From Acidimicrobiales bacterium (GTDB lineage Bacteria > Actinomycetota > Actinomycetes > Mycobacteriales > QHCE01): a stretch of DNA of 36,775 nucleotides. The notes below the pieces were generated by a model that was given only the letters and a program-made list of their open reading frames with translations, did not search any database and was not told the origin of the DNA. A program made the position numbers and the translations under genes. The stretch is from the NCBI GenBank assembly GCA_003243955.1, contig QHCE01000020.1, positions 1 to 36,775 of the forward strand, given 5' to 3'. Below are positions 1-10,215 of this stretch, piece after piece; the stretch's first letter is position 1, and the number at the start of each line of letters is the position of its first letter.

Positions 1-264
1 TGATAGGCCGCAAGCCCATCCCTTCCCAGTCCACAAAGCCCCTAAAGACCCCGAGCCTTTCCACACACCCCCATGCAGAGACACGTGAATATCGGGTATT
101 AGCCCACGTTTCCGCGAGTTATCCCCAAGAAAAGGGCAGGTTACTTACGTGTTACTCACCCGTTCGCCACTGATCCACCCCCGAAGAAGCTTCACCGTAC
201 GACTTGCATGTGTTAAGTACGCCGCCAGCGTTCGTCCTGAGCCAGGATCAAACTCTCCAACAAA
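1..264 (-). rRNA. rrs: 16S ribosomal RNA, 5' part
   Basis: The reverse complement of 246-256 is AGAGTTTGATC, the universal 16S start (E. coli positions 8-18). It continues through CTGGCTCAGGACGAACGC and the GGCTAATACC and GGGCTTGCGGCCTATCA segments, so the window holds about the first 250 nt, and the gene runs out of the left edge. The exact 5' end is inferred from the E. coli offset and could differ by a few bases. The rRNA operon is downstream of tyrS on the same strand. The V1 region differs from the usual actinobacterial sequence at two places (GTACTTAAC where GTGCTTAAC is usual, and GTCGTACGG where GTCGAACGG is usual). Confidence 0.97.
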
Positions 265-384
265 AAACATTGAAAAACCAAACCCGGCAAACAAACCACC
301 AACAAAAAATTAACGGAATGCCACCGAAACCCCCCAAAAAACCAAATTCAGGAAGCCACAAACGACACACACAAAATCCATAAA

Positions 385-411
385 CACACTGTTGAGTTCT
401 CAAACAACACC
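385..411 (-). promoter_or_regulatory. boxA-like antitermination element in the 16S leader
   Basis: On the minus strand this reads GGTGTTGTTTGAGAACTC followed by AACAGTGTG, the conserved block found just upstream of 16S genes in many actinobacteria and described in mycobacteria as part of the boxB-boxA-boxC leader used for antitermination and RNase III processing. It lies about 120 nt before the 16S 5' end. The leader between it and the 16S gene (265-384) is unusually rich in G and T on the minus strand and holds no convincing gene. Confidence 0.75.
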
Positions 412-488
412 ACACACCACAACACGCCGCCAAGCGCGTCAGGGGATGATTTTTTAGAGCTAGCTGGTAGGTAACTTTTCCCACCAAA

Positions 489-528
489 CAGCTGGATCAA
501 TTATATCACTTTTTGTTTGATCCAGCTG
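489..528 (-). promoter_or_regulatory. rRNA operon promoter within a 12-bp inverted repeat
   Basis: The minus strand has a perfect TATAAT (complement of 500-505) preceded by TGA, which makes an extended -10. No good -35 is visible at 17 nt. The predicted start of transcription is near 493. A perfect 12-bp inverted repeat, CAGCTGGATCAA (489-500) and TTGATCCAGCTG (517-528), encloses the hexamer with a 16-nt gap. A third CAGCTG follows at 532-537. The promoter role is inferred from position between tyrS and 16S; the repeat could be an operator or, less likely, a tyrS terminator without a clear U tract. Confidence 0.6.
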
Positions 529-614
529 CCCCAGCTGACTGTAACAACCGAACTTGGCTGCTTCAGTTCTCCGAGGCGGGCATGGAGAAATGTACGACAT
601 CACTTCTGCCGCTG

Positions 615-1889
615 CTACACCGGGGGTGCCCTATAAACACCCGCGATGGTGCGTTTGCCTTTGCGCAGTACCAGCCAGCTGCCGAACAACCAATCAGACT
701 CCGCGGGCGGGCGCTCAGGATCGGCAATTTTCTGGTTGTTGAGGTAAGCGCCTCCGCTCGCGACGGTGCGCCTAGCTTGCGACAAGCTGGCGCACAGACC
801 GGTGTCTTTCAGTAAGGCAGCCGTTGTCATAGTCGGGCTTGCAGCCGGAATTGAGCCGGCTTCGCGCAGGGCCGCGACGAGAGTCGGCTCAGCGAGCCCG
901 GCTAGCTCTCCGAAACCGAATAATGCTTGGCTGGCCGCGATCACTCGCGCTGTCTCCAGCTCACCGTGTACTAACACAGTGAGTGTTTCGGCTAGCTTGC
1001 GTTGCGCACACCGAGCGGCAGGTTGCTGCTCTGTGTGCTGCTGGAGTTCTTCGATCTCCGTACGATCAGAGAACGTGAGCAGCTTTAGCCACGGGAGGAC
1101 ATCTTGGTCATCGGCGTTGATCCAGTACTGGTACCAGGCATACGGACTGGTTAACTCGGGGTCCAACCAGATGGATCCCCCGCCGGTGCTCTTACCTAAC
1201 TTCTGCCCCACGGCATTCGTGATCAGGGGAACCGTAACCGCATGCACATGCTCACCGGTAACTTTACGCACCAGATCTAGCCCAGCCGTGATATTGCCCC
1301 ATTGATCATTTCCACCTAGCTGCAGGCGGCAACCAAATTTTCGATGCAGGTGTAGGTAGTCCAGCGCCTGTAGTAGTTGATAGCTGAACTCGGTATAACT
1401 GATTCCACCCTCATTCAAGCGAACCGAGACCGATTCCTTGGCCAGCATCTGATTAATCGAGAAGTGCTTTCCGGTGTCGCGCAAAAACTCTAACGCCGAC
1501 AGCTTTGCGGTCCAGTCCAGGTTATTGACCAGCGTGGCGGCGCGCGGACCGCTGAAATCTAGAAATCTCTCCAACTGCGGACGAATCCGCTCCACCATCT
1601 CGCGCACCCGCTCGGGAGTGTTCAGCGTCCGTTCGGCGGATCGGCCACTGGGATCGCCGATCAAACCGGTGGCTCCACCGGCCAACACGATTGGCCTGTG
1701 TCCAGCCAGCTGAAATCTTCGTAAAGCTAGCAACGGCACTAAGTTTCCGGCATGCAAGCTGTCAGCGGTAGGGTCAAATCCGGCGTATACCGTAACTGGA
1801 CCGTGCCTCAGCACAGCTCGAAGCGCTGCTTCGTCAGTCGATTGCGCGATGAGCCCGCGCCAGCGTAAATCGTCAATGATGTCGCTCAT
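615..1889 (-). CDS. tyrS: Tyrosyl-tRNA synthetase
   Basis: Class I aminoacyl-tRNA synthetase that charges tRNA-Tyr with tyrosine in the cytoplasm. The protein is 424 aa from the ATG at 1889, the usual bacterial TyrRS length. It has the HIGH-class motif as HAGN at residues 46-49, the [12 protein letters not shown] loop, the GGNDQWGN tyrosine/ATP segment, the KMSKS-class loop as KLGKS near 230-234, and a C-terminal S4-like RNA-binding domain. A longer GTG reading to 1925 exists, but homologues begin close to the chosen ATG. Neither start has a strong ribosome-binding site. It is the last protein gene before the rRNA operon, with gltD about 90 nt upstream on the same strand. Confidence 0.95.
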   Translation of the reverse strand: MSDIIDDLRWRGLIAQSTDEAALRAVLRHGPVTVYAGFDPTADSLHAGNLVPLLALRRFQLAGHRPIVLAGGATGLIGDPSGRSAERTLNTPERVREMVERIRPQLERFLDFSGPRAATLVNNLDWTAKLSALEFLRDTGKHFSINQMLAKESVSVRLNEGGISYTEFSYQLLQALDYLHLHRKFGCRLQLGGNDQWGNITAGLDLVRKVTGEHVHAVTVPLITNAVGQKLGKSTGGGSIWLDPELTSPYAWYQYWINADDQDVLPWLKLLTFSDRTEIEELQQHTEQQPAARCAQRKLAETLTVLVHGELETARVIAASQALFGFGELAGLAEPTLVAALREAGSIPAASPTMTTAALLKDTGLCASLSQARRTVASGGAYLNNQKIADPERPPAESDWLFGSWLVLRKGKRTIAGVYRAPPV

Positions 1890-1977
1890 GATGTTGAGCG
1901 TAGCGGGAGACTCTATCGGACTCACCGCTGTAGATCACCGGCACGAACAGCCGGGCGATAAACGGTATTGAAAGAAA

Positions 1978-3456
1978 TCACGCCCGAAGCAGTGCTTCGT
2001 CTGGAGCCACCGGGGCGGGAAGTGTTGAAAGGCCTCCTAGGTAGGTATGAATCGCAGCCGCAGCAGACCGTCCTTCCGCTATTGCCCACACGATGAGCGA
2101 GGCTCCGCGTCGCATATCGCCGGCTACAAATACGCCTGGAGCGTCCGTCTGCCATGAGGCATTTGAGTTCAACACTCCCTCGCTAGATCGGGTAAGGGAA
2201 AGCTGTCGCAGCATCGGGTCATCTTCAGTACCGGCAAAACCAATAGCCAGCAGCACCACTTCGGCCGCTATGTCATGCTCACTGCCGGATAACTGCTCTA
2301 CGACCCGGTGGGCGCCATCACGACGTACCCGAACCTGTGTCACCCGCACCGCACGCACCGCGCCCACCGTGTCGTGGAGGAACTCAGATGCGGTGACTGC
2401 GAAAGCGCGCGCACCGCCTTCCTCATGAGCAGGATAACTACGCAGCAACCAAGGCCGGGTAGGCCACGGATCAAGCGTAGTATCCCGAACCGCCGGCGGT
2501 TCGGGATAACGGTCGAGCTGAGTAACATTCGCGGCACCTTGACGATGCGCCACTCCTAAACAATCCGCAGCGGTATCACCACCACCAATAATCACCACCT
2601 GCTTGCCGGCTACATCGATCGGCGGAGGTTGACCCGGCGCAGCAACCGAACGGTTAGCTCCCACCAGATAGTCCATAGCCTGATACACCCCGGTGAGTTC
2701 GCGGCCTGGGACTGCAGCATCCCTAGCGGCCAACGCGCCGCACGCCAACAACAGCGCGTCATGTTCAGTCCGCAGCTGCTCGGCGTTAAGATCCGCGCCT
2801 ACCGCGCAGCTCGTCACAAAACGCACGCCTTCGGCACTCAACTGGGCTATCCGACGGTCGATGTGGTGTTTCTCCAACTTGAAGTCTGGGATGCCATACC
2901 GCAGCAACCCGCCGATGGCATCGTCGCGCTCATAAACTACAACCCGGTGACCGGCGCGCGCCAGCTGCTGTGCGGCAGCCAACCCTGTAGGTCCAGAGCC
3001 CACGACCCCAATGCTGCGCCTCGACCAGTGCGGCACAAACGACGGCTGCACCAGGTCATCGTCGAAAGCGCGCTCAATAATCGTGGCTTCAATGTGTTTG
3101 ATCGTCACCGGATCATCGGCGATACCTAGCACACAAGCTGATTCACAGGGCGCAGGGCACAACTTGCCGGTGAACTCGGGAAAGTTGTTGGTTGCGTGCA
3201 GTTCGTCAATGGCGCGGGCCCAATCGCCCGAACGGACTAGATCATTCCAATCAGGAATACGGTTGCCCAACGGACAGCCAACGCTCGTGCTATGGCAAAA
3301 CGGGATCCCGCAATCCATGCAACGCGCTGCTTGTTCTCGCATGGCAGCTGGATCTGCTGGCGCATACACTTCACGCCAATCACGAGTGCGGATGCTCACC
3401 GGACGTCGGGCAGGCTCTTCACGCCGATACCGAAGAAACCCTCTCGGATCAGGCAT
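1978..3456 (-). CDS. gltD: Glutamate synthase, small (beta) subunit
   Basis: NADPH-oxidising flavoprotein subunit of glutamate synthase (GOGAT); it passes electrons to GltB for making glutamate from 2-oxoglutarate and glutamine. The 492-aa protein begins with iron-sulfur cysteines (C46, C49, C54 and C61, then C100, C104 and C108). An FAD-binding Rossmann motif [10 protein letters not shown] follows at about 153-162, and an NADPH-binding GGGDTAAD motif lies in the second half. The ATG at 3456 overlaps the gltB stop by 8 bp, so translation is probably coupled and the two are made in step. Full length for the family. Confidence 0.96.
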   Translation of the reverse strand: MPDPRGFLRYRREEPARRPVSIRTRDWREVYAPADPAAMREQAARCMDCGIPFCHSTSVGCPLGNRIPDWNDLVRSGDWARAIDELHATNNFPEFTGKLCPAPCESACVLGIADDPVTIKHIEATIIERAFDDDLVQPSFVPHWSRRSIGVVGSGPTGLAAAQQLARAGHRVVVYERDDAIGGLLRYGIPDFKLEKHHIDRRIAQLSAEGVRFVTSCAVGADLNAEQLRTEHDALLLACGALAARDAAVPGRELTGVYQAMDYLVGANRSVAAPGQPPPIDVAGKQVVIIGGGDTAADCLGVAHRQGAANVTQLDRYPEPPAVRDTTLDPWPTRPWLLRSYPAHEEGGARAFAVTASEFLHDTVGAVRAVRVTQVRVRRDGAHRVVEQLSGSEHDIAAEVVLLAIGFAGTEDDPMLRQLSLTRSSEGVLNSNASWQTDAPGVFVAGDMRRGASLIVWAIAEGRSAAAAIHTYLGGLSTLPAPVAPDEALLRA

Positions 3457-6400
3457 GCTGCACCGCCGCCATCACCGCGGCGTCAACGTCGCGGTCGTTA
3501 GCCTGAGCATCAGCAATCACCGATGTCATCTTCAAGTATTCACGAGGCATAATTCGGGTGAACCGTCGCTGAGCTGTCTCCCACTCGGCCAGAATGCGCC
3601 GTGCTAATTTCGATTCGGTCTCATCGACATGACGACTCACCCAAGTGTGCACCACCTCGACGTCGGACTCCGATAAGGGCGTCAACTCTACAAACTCGGA
3701 ATTCACCCGACGGACCTCGAGTTGGTACCCATATGCCACACCGCCGGACATACCCGCCGCGAAGTTTCGGCCGATCGAGCCAAGCACGATGACAATACCG
3801 CCGGTCATGTACTCACAACCGTGGTCGCCGATGCCTTCAACTACCGCGACCGCGCCAGAGTTGCGGACCGCGAATCGTTCACCCGCGCGGCCACGGCAGA
3901 ACAGCTCCCCCGCGGTGGCGCCGTACAGTGTGGTGTTGCCGATAATGACGTTATTTTCGGCTGCGAAACTGGCGGCGGGATCTGGCCGCAGGACGATTCG
4001 CGCACCGCTAAGACCGTTGCCCACATAATCATTGGCGTCACCGAATAAGCGTAACGTGATGCCCCGTGGGGTAAACGCTCCCAACGATTGCCCCGCAGTA
4101 CCGCGCAACGTGAGGTCGATGGTGTTGTCGGGCAAACCCTTCCCGCCGTAGCGCACAGTGACTTCATAACCCAGTCGGGTACCCACTGCACGATCGGTAT
4201 TACCGATCGCAACAGTGGCATTGATCTCACGCCCGCTGGTTAACGCTGGTTCGGCAACCTCCAGCAACTTGGTATCCAAGTCCGTGGCGGGATGCGGCTG
4301 CAAGGACCGAGTCCTCACCCGCGCATGATCGGTCGCTTGGTCAGGGGTGAACAGGATGGGCGCAAGGTCAAGACTCTGGGCTTTCCAGTGCTCCAGCGCG
4401 GGATACGCATCGAGCAGGTCCGCCCTGCCGATCACATCATCCAAACGACGAAACCCCAAATTGGCTAAGTATTCCCGCACTTCCTCGGCGAGGAATCGGA
4501 AAAAGTTCTCCACGAACTCCGGTTTTCCAGAAAAACGTTTACGCAACTGAGGGTCTTGGGTGGCAATTCCGACCGGGCAAGTGTCTAAGTGACAGACCCG
4601 CATCATGACGCAGCCGGCGACTATCAACGGAGCGGTGGCGAACCCGAACTCCTCAGCACCTAACAACGCCGCGATCACTACGTCGCGGCCGGTCTTAAGC
4701 TGGCCGTCCACTTGCACGGTGACGCGATCACGCAGCCGGCTGCGCAGCAAAGTCTGCTGGGTTTCGGCTAGCCCCAACTCCCATGGAGTGCCGGCGTACT
4801 TGATCGAGTTAGACGGGCTTGCGCCAGTGCCCCCGTCATGTCCGGAGATGAGCACGACATCAGCGTGCGCTTTGGCGACCCCTGCAGCTATCGTGCCCAC
4901 ACCGGACTCAGAAACTAGCTTGACGCTGATTCGTGCCATTGGGTTGGCGTTCTGCAGGTCGTAGATGAGCTGAGCGAGATCCTCAATGGAATAGATGTCA
5001 TGGTGCGGTGGAGGCGAGATTAGCCCGACTCCCGGCGTAGAGTGCCGAGTACGGGCAATCCATGGCCAAACTTTGGCGCCGGGTAGCTGTCCACCTTCAC
5101 CAGGTTTAGCACCCTGGGCCATCTTGATCTGAATCTCATCGGCGCTCACCAAATATTCGCTGGTCACTCCAAACCGCCCAGAGGCTATCTGTTTTACCGC
5201 ACTGCGGCGCATCGGATCGGTGAGACGGTCAGGTTCTTCACCCCCCTCGCCAGTATTGGAACGACCGCCCAACCGGTTCATCGCGATCGCCAGTGTCTCG
5301 TGCGCTTCGGCGGAGATGGCCCCATAGCTCATGGCGCCGGTGGCAAACCGGCGCATGATTTCCTCGATCGGCTCTACCTCTTTCAGCGGTACCGGCGGAC
5401 GCAGCCCCTGACGGAATTTTAAGAGCCCGCGCAGCGAACCTGTGCGACGAGTCAAGTCATTCACAGCGGCGGTGTAGCGGCCGAAGACATCGTACTGTTT
5501 ACTGCGCGTGGCGTGCTGTAACAGAAAAACTGTCTCGGGGTTAAAAAGGTGAACCTCACCTTCCCTGCGCCACTGATACTCCCCGCCCACCTCGAGCTGA
5601 CCAGACACACCTGCTGAACAGGCGGTACGCCAGGCCGCGGCATGACGGCTGGCGACTTCAGCAGCGAGTACATCCAGGCCTATCCCACCGATACCGCTGG
5701 CGGTATTGGGAAAATAGCGATCGGTTATCTCTCGGTTCAGACCTATCACCTCGAAGACCTGAGCTCCTCGGTAGGACGCGACCGTAGAAATACCCATCTT
5801 GGACATGATCTTCAGGACGCCGTAAGCCAAGGCCTGCACATAGTTTTTAACAGCTTGCCCGGAGCTCAACGCACCGAGTTCACCCAGGCTGGCCGCATGC
5901 GAAACCGTGTCACACCCCAGGTAAGGGTTGATCGCGGCCGCCCCAAAACCCACCAGCAACGCCGCGTGGTGCACCGTCCGGCAATCCCCCGACTCGATGA
6001 CAAGCCCCACCTTGGCCCGACTTTTATGTCGTACCAGATGTTGATGCACAGCCGAGATCAGCAATAGGGACGGAATTGAGGCGAGCTCGGCGGTGCTGCC
6101 TCGATCACTGAGCACCAGCAGCTCGACGCCGTTCTCCACTGCCGCCTGGGCACGTGCACAGATTTCCCCCAGGGCGCCCCCTAAACCCACTCCGCCTTCA
6201 CGCACCGGATACACCCCTGACAACCGTGCAGTGGCAAATCGGATCCGCTCATTACCCGTGTTCGCGGCGAATAGCTGCGCCCATTCAGCATTGCTAAGCA
6301 CGGGTAAAGGCACCTCGATGCGGCGACAATTGCCAGGGCCAACCGAGAGCAAATTGCCTTCTGGCCCAATAGAAGAGGACAAGCTCGTAACTAAACCCTC

Positions 6401-8005
6401 GCGAATCGCATCCAAGGGAGGGTTGGTGACCTGGGCAAACTGTTGGGCGAAGTAGTCGAACAGCAATCGAGAACGGTGCGATAGCACCGCGATCGGAGTA
6501 TCAGTACCCATGGAGCTCAGCGGCTCGGCAGCACTGCGGGCCATGGGTAGCAGCAACAGTTTGCGCTCTTCTTGCGTGTAGCCGAAGCTGAGTTGCTCGC
6601 GTAACAGACGTTCGGTGCCTTCGGCGCCTACCGGGGCGTCGTTTGCTAAAGGTTGGAGTTCGCGAAGCTCCAATGTGCCAGCGTCAAGCCACTCCTGATA
6701 TGGATGCTTTGCGGCGAGCGCCTTGGTGAGCTCGACATCGGTAACAATGCGGCCGAGGCTGGTATCGACTACAAACATCCGCCCCGGCTCAAGCCGGCCT
6801 TTCTCAACAATGCTCTCGGGATCTAGATCCAACACGCCTGACTCGCTGGAAAGCACGACTAGATCATCGCGAGTGCGACACCATCGCGCTGGTCGAAGCC
6901 CACTACGATCCAGCGCGGCGCCGATGAGGACACCGTCGGTAAAGGCCACGCAGGCAGGTCCATCCCACGGTTCGATCAGACATGAGTGAAACTGATGGAA
7001 GGCACGGTGAGCCTTGGGGAGGTCGTCCCGGGCTTCCCAGGCCGGCGGGATCATCATCAGCATGGCGTGCGGCAGCGAGCGACCCGTCAAGTGCAGCAGC
7101 TCCACTACCTCATCGAAGCTCGCTGAATCACTGGCGCCTGTATGGCATATCGGCAACAGCTCAGCTAGCTCGCCACTGATTAACTCCGACGCCAGCAGCG
7201 CTTCGCGGGAAGTCATCCAGTTTCGATTGCCTCTGATGGTGTTGAACTCACCATTGTGTGCTGCATAACGGAAGGGGTGCGCTAGCTGCCACGAGGGGGA
7301 CGTATTGGTGGAAAAGCGACTATGTACCAATGCCATCGCGCTGTCTAGACGTGAATCAACCAGATCAGGATAAAACTCTGCAAGTTGGCCAGGGGTGAAC
7401 ATGCCTTTGTAAACGAATGTCCGCGCCGATAATGATGGGAAATATACTAACCAATTCCGCTCTCGAGCGGCGAGTTCAACTCGTTTTCGAACTCGATACA
7501 CTCGACGATCCAAGGCTAGATGCGACAGCGACGCGCCATGCTCGTCATGGGCTGCGAGAAAAAGCTGCGCGATGACCGGCATAGCTCCACGAGCGTCTTT
7601 GCCCAACGTTGCGGGCTTCGTCGGCACCTCCCGCCAGCCCAGCACCTGCGTCTTTTCCGCCTCGGCAAATCCCTCAATCATAGCAATGGCGGCAGAGCGT
7701 TCGTCGATATGCGTCGGGAGAAAGACCAGCCCAGTGGCGTAATAACCTGCGTCCGGAAGCTGGAAATCAACGGATGCACGGAAGAACACATCGGGCAGTT
7801 GCAGAGTAATACCGGCACCATCTCCGGTATGTAAATCGGCTCCCCGGGCGCCCCGATGATCGAGTCGACATAGCGCGGACAGGCCCTGCTCAACAATGCG
7901 GTGGGTGCGACGACCAGCCATGTCTACGACGGCCGCGACACCACAGGCATCATGTTCATAGTAAGGGCGGTAAAGCCCAGGGAAGGGCGACGCTGGCTGC
8001 GTCAT
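3449..8005 (-). CDS. gltB: Glutamate synthase, large (alpha) subunit
   Basis: Catalytic subunit of GOGAT. An N-terminal class II glutaminase frees ammonia from glutamine, which is channelled to an FMN site to aminate 2-oxoglutarate. At 1518 aa it is full length. Cys21, in DACGV, is the expected nucleophile after removal of a short propeptide. The central FMN domain holds the [10 protein letters not shown] segment, followed by the 3Fe-4S cysteines in the [15 protein letters not shown] block near residues 1131-1145. A GXGXG beta-helix domain is at the C-terminus. The ATG is preceded by GGAAGGAGC, a strong ribosome-binding site. It is first in the gltB-gltD operon. Confidence 0.97.
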   Translation of the reverse strand: MTQPASPFPGLYRPYYEHDACGVAAVVDMAGRRTHRIVEQGLSALCRLDHRGARGADLHTGDGAGITLQLPDVFFRASVDFQLPDAGYYATGLVFLPTHIDERSAAIAMIEGFAEAEKTQVLGWREVPTKPATLGKDARGAMPVIAQLFLAAHDEHGASLSHLALDRRVYRVRKRVELAARERNWLVYFPSLSARTFVYKGMFTPGQLAEFYPDLVDSRLDSAMALVHSRFSTNTSPSWQLAHPFRYAAHNGEFNTIRGNRNWMTSREALLASELISGELAELLPICHTGASDSASFDEVVELLHLTGRSLPHAMLMMIPPAWEARDDLPKAHRAFHQFHSCLIEPWDGPACVAFTDGVLIGAALDRSGLRPARWCRTRDDLVVLSSESGVLDLDPESIVEKGRLEPGRMFVVDTSLGRIVTDVELTKALAAKHPYQEWLDAGTLELRELQPLANDAPVGAEGTERLLREQLSFGYTQEERKLLLLPMARSAAEPLSSMGTDTPIAVLSHRSRLLFDYFAQQFAQVTNPPLDAIREGLVTSLSSSIGPEGNLLSVGPGNCRRIEVPLPVLSNAEWAQLFAANTGNERIRFATARLSGVYPVREGGVGLGGALGEICARAQAAVENGVELLVLSDRGSTAELASIPSLLLISAVHQHLVRHKSRAKVGLVIESGDCRTVHHAALLVGFGAAAINPYLGCDTVSHAASLGELGALSSGQAVKNYVQALAYGVLKIMSKMGISTVASYRGAQVFEVIGLNREITDRYFPNTASGIGGIGLDVLAAEVASRHAAAWRTACSAGVSGQLEVGGEYQWRREGEVHLFNPETVFLLQHATRSKQYDVFGRYTAAVNDLTRRTGSLRGLLKFRQGLRPPVPLKEVEPIEEIMRRFATGAMSYGAISAEAHETLAIAMNRLGGRSNTGEGGEEPDRLTDPMRRSAVKQIASGRFGVTSEYLVSADEIQIKMAQGAKPGEGGQLPGAKVWPWIARTRHSTPGVGLISPPPHHDIYSIEDLAQLIYDLQNANPMARISVKLVSESGVGTIAAGVAKAHADVVLISGHDGGTGASPSNSIKYAGTPWELGLAETQQTLLRSRLRDRVTVQVDGQLKTGRDVVIAALLGAEEFGFATAPLIVAGCVMMRVCHLDTCPVGIATQDPQLRKRFSGKPEFVENFFRFLAEEVREYLANLGFRRLDDVIGRADLLDAYPALEHWKAQSLDLAPILFTPDQATDHARVRTRSLQPHPATDLDTKLLEVAEPALTSGREINATVAIGNTDRAVGTRLGYEVTVRYGGKGLPDNTIDLTLRGTAGQSLGAFTPRGITLRLFGDANDYVGNGLSGARIVLRPDPAASFAAENNVIIGNTTLYGATAGELFCRGRAGERFAVRNSGAVAVVEGIGDHGCEYMTGGIVIVLGSIGRNFAAGMSGGVAYGYQLEVRRVNSEFVELTPLSESDVEVVHTWVSRHVDETESKLARRILAEWETAQRRFTRIMPREYLKMTSVIADAQANDRDVDAAVMAAVQHA

Positions 8006-8212
8006 CGTTGGCTCCTTCCGTCATCAAACTTCGTTATGGGCATTCCCACGAAAGCAAAAGTATCTCCTCGCCCAGGCTGTAGAACACGTTGAAAACCTAC
8101 GTTAACGTGACGACTACTTAGCGCTGTCTTAGTAAGCAAGGGTGAGCGGAACAGCACAAGCAAGAGATGCTAGCCAGACTCAGGCAAGTCCTAGTACCTC
8201 AAGTGGCTGACC
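8006..8212 (-). promoter_or_regulatory. gltB upstream region with ACGTTAACGT palindrome
   Basis: This 207-bp gap lies between the hydrolase stop and gltB. It must hold the gltB promoter unless gltB is read through from the hydrolase. A perfect 10-bp palindrome, ACGTTAACGT, is at 8099-8108, about 95 nt before gltB. I could not identify a convincing -35/-10 pair. The central CGTTAACG also occurs in the region upstream of the TraR/DksA gene (35016-35023). Confidence 0.3.
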
Positions 8213-8938
8213 TCAGAGGGATGGTAGCGGAATATTAAGATTTCTTAATGAAGATAGAGTCAGTGCTTCGGTCAGAACCTTGTTCTCTGGTTGCAACCCT
8301 AACTGACTGAGGACGAATCCTTCCAACAGCGCCGTCCAGTCCGCGGCTCGACGTAACATGGCGTGGCCGTCGCCGCTCACCACGAATCGACAGATTCGAT
8401 CGGTAGCTCGCATGGCGTCGATTGAATATCGGTAGGAAACCTCTGGCCTAACGATCCGATCACGGTCCCCGTGCGCGACGAGCACGGCTCGACCAGCCAG
8501 TTGGATAACAGGCTCTTCCTGTGGGGTCCATGGCGCGAGTGCGGCCACAGCAACTATTGCTGGGGCGCCCGCTACTCGTAGCGCCGTCCTACCTCCCATG
8601 GAATGCCCAACTAAAACTACTGGGAGTCCTGGAAATCGCGCCGCGGCCTGCGCCAACGCCCATTGCGCATCGAGCACCGCGTCCAACTCTGGCTCGTTCC
8701 AGCCACGAACACGATTCCGTAGCAACCACACCACTAAGCCGCGCTTTCGACCAGCCCGGTGAAGCGCTCGAGCAAAAAGCAGCATTCGAAGGTAGACCTG
8801 TCTGGTTCGCCGAACCAACTGTGAGCTGCGCGGCACTCCTCCATGCAGCAGAATGACCAGCCCCGAAGGGGTAGTTACACTCCGCGGAAGCCACTCGGCG
8901 ATGTGAGGTTCATAGCTTCGGCTCAGGGTTCCTCTCAT
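8213..8938 (-). CDS. Alpha/beta hydrolase
   Basis: Predicted serine hydrolase of unknown substrate, 241 aa, cytoplasmic. It shows the oxyanion segment LLHGG (about 30-34), the nucleophile elbow GHSMGG with Ser113, an acid residue in HGDRDRIVRP (Asp158 or Asp160) and the catalytic His192 in SGDGHAM. The ATG at 8938 overlaps the mpg stop as ATGA (8935-8938), so I prefer it over the longer in-frame reading that would start inside mpg. The gene is thus translationally coupled to the DNA glycosylase, though I see no sequence reason linking it to DNA repair. Confidence 0.85.
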   Translation of the reverse strand: MRGTLSRSYEPHIAEWLPRSVTTPSGLVILLHGGVPRSSQLVRRTRQVYLRMLLFARALHRAGRKRGLVVWLLRNRVRGWNEPELDAVLDAQWALAQAAARFPGLPVVLVGHSMGGRTALRVAGAPAIVAVAALAPWTPQEEPVIQLAGRAVLVAHGDRDRIVRPEVSYRYSIDAMRATDRICRFVVSGDGHAMLRRAADWTALLEGFVLSQLGLQPENKVLTEALTLSSLRNLNIPLPSL

Positions 8939-9546
8939 CGACGTATGCCAGCCCGATAACTGCTCACAGCAGGGGAACCTTCTACCCAAAACCGCCATGC
9001 CCAATCCGTGGCACTTCGGATTCCGATTCGCGGACCACTGCATACCGCGTCGCTGGAAATCGGCCAGCCGGATTCGGACGCGGTAAGCCGCACTGGCGAA
9101 TCTGGGGTTAGCACTGAACAACCATTAAACGTACCGTCAATTCTCAACGCCCGAGCCAAACGAGCTGGCCCCGATGCCAACTTGGCGTCAGACAGGCGGC
9201 TGCGTGCTCGGCTACTCGCAAGCTCGTTACCACCGATGACCTCACCGGCCCGCAGCAAAACCGCGGCGGCGCTGCCGGCCGGCCCACACGCAACGTTGGC
9301 ACACCAATGCATGCCATACGTGAAGTAGACATAAACGGTGCCGGGCGAGCCGAACATCGGCGAGTTTCGCTCAGACCGACTCCGGTAGGCGTGGGATGCG
9401 GGATCCTCTCCCACTCCGCCGTATGCCTCCACCTCGACAATCCGCACGGTAACGTCATTGGCGGTGAGCAACGCACCCAACAGTAACCGAGCGGCCGTAG
9501 GTGCTGGATCCGCCAGCGCTGCTGCCAGGCTGCCGGTCGAGTCCAC
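8935..9546 (-). CDS. mpg: DNA-3-methyladenine glycosylase, AAG/MPG family
   Basis: Base-excision repair enzyme that removes 3-methyladenine and other alkylated purines. The 203-aa protein carries the hallmark blocks of the family: IVEVEAYGG with the catalytic Glu, DPASHAYR, RN.PMFG.PGTVYVYFTYGMHWC.NV, and GPARLARAL in the second half. The start is GTG at 9546, preceded by CGGAG. It is 17 bp downstream of the cyclase-family gene and overlaps the hydrolase by 4 bp, so the three look like one minus-strand operon. An mpg near tyrS is also seen in mycobacteria (recollection). Confidence 0.93.
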   Translation of the reverse strand: MDSTGSLAAALADPAPTAARLLLGALLTANDVTVRIVEVEAYGGVGEDPASHAYRSRSERNSPMFGSPGTVYVYFTYGMHWCANVACGPAGSAAAVLLRAGEVIGGNELASSRARSRLSDAKLASGPARLARALRIDGTFNGCSVLTPDSPVRLTASESGWPISSDAVCSGPRIGIRSATDWAWRFWVEGSPAVSSYRAGIRR

Positions 9547-9563
9547 ATCCGCTCCGTGTTGTG

Positions 9564-10166
9564 CTATCTGCCCAGCACGCGGGCGACCACGCGAGCAGGC
9601 GAACCGTCCAGGTCAACATTAAGTGGGAGTGCAATTACTTCAAATTCGGTATTAACCAACTGGCTCAAGCCGACCAGATTCTCGGCAATGAGCACATCGT
9701 TACCCAGCAGCGTTTTATGAATGGGAAACGGTTCGGCGTCCACGCTTCCGGCGTCGACGCCAACAAGCTTAACGCCCCGCCCGACAAGCTGCTCGGCGAG
9801 CTCGGTAGAAAACGCCGGAATGCGCGAGTAATAGTCAGCGGCAGCAGCGGCCTCGCTGAAGCCGGTCCACAGCAACACGATGTCGTTTTCTTCAATCGAG
9901 GACACATCGGGAGGCCGCTGCGATCTGAGGTCAAGAAGCCGGCCACGACCCACAAAACGATCCGGGCGATACGCGCCTAGCATGTTTCCGCCGCGGATCA
10001 TATGCCCTGGGGCATCAATGTGCGTACCGTTATGCGTTCCACATCGAATAACGTGGTCCAGAAAGCCATCGGAGTCGAGATTGGCCACTTGGGAAATCTC
10101 GACCTCAGGATCTCCCGGATACGCCGGAGTCTGTCGGCCCAAGCGCATCGTCAAATCGACCAGCAT
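9564..10166 (-). CDS. Cyclase-family (kynurenine formamidase-like) metal hydrolase
   Basis: Member of the cyclase family (PF04199), which includes bacterial arylformamidase KynB and various amidohydrolases. The 200-aa protein has the diagnostic metal-binding motif THNGTHIDAPGH at residues 44-55 and the GVDAGSVDAEP segment in the second half. The ATG at 10166 is chosen over the TTG one codon upstream because GAGG sits 7-8 nt before it. No other kynurenine-pathway gene is near, so the true substrate is open. Likely first gene of the operon with mpg and the hydrolase. Confidence 0.85.
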   Translation of the reverse strand: MLVDLTMRLGRQTPAYPGDPEVEISQVANLDSDGFLDHVIRCGTHNGTHIDAPGHMIRGGNMLGAYRPDRFVGRGRLLDLRSQRPPDVSSIEENDIVLLWTGFSEAAAAADYYSRIPAFSTELAEQLVGRGVKLVGVDAGSVDAEPFPIHKTLLGNDVLIAENLVGLSQLVNTEFEVIALPLNVDLDGSPARVVARVLGR

Positions 10167-10215
10167 CAAAACCTCGGTATCATGGTGTGCACGTCATGTC
10201 TCGACCTTCTACCTA

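Noticed and set aside
248-487. Open frame on the minus strand in the 16S leader
   Set aside because: It overlaps the rRNA leader and the 16S start, has a Cys/Trp/Phe-rich sequence from GT-rich DNA, and lacks homology.
5461-6455. Several long plus-strand frames over gltB
   Set aside because: They are antisense shadows of a well-conserved coding region and show no domain likeness.
8935-9121. Longer N-terminus of the alpha/beta hydrolase
   Set aside because: It would lie inside mpg; the ATGA overlap at 8938 gives a normal coupled start and a normal family length.
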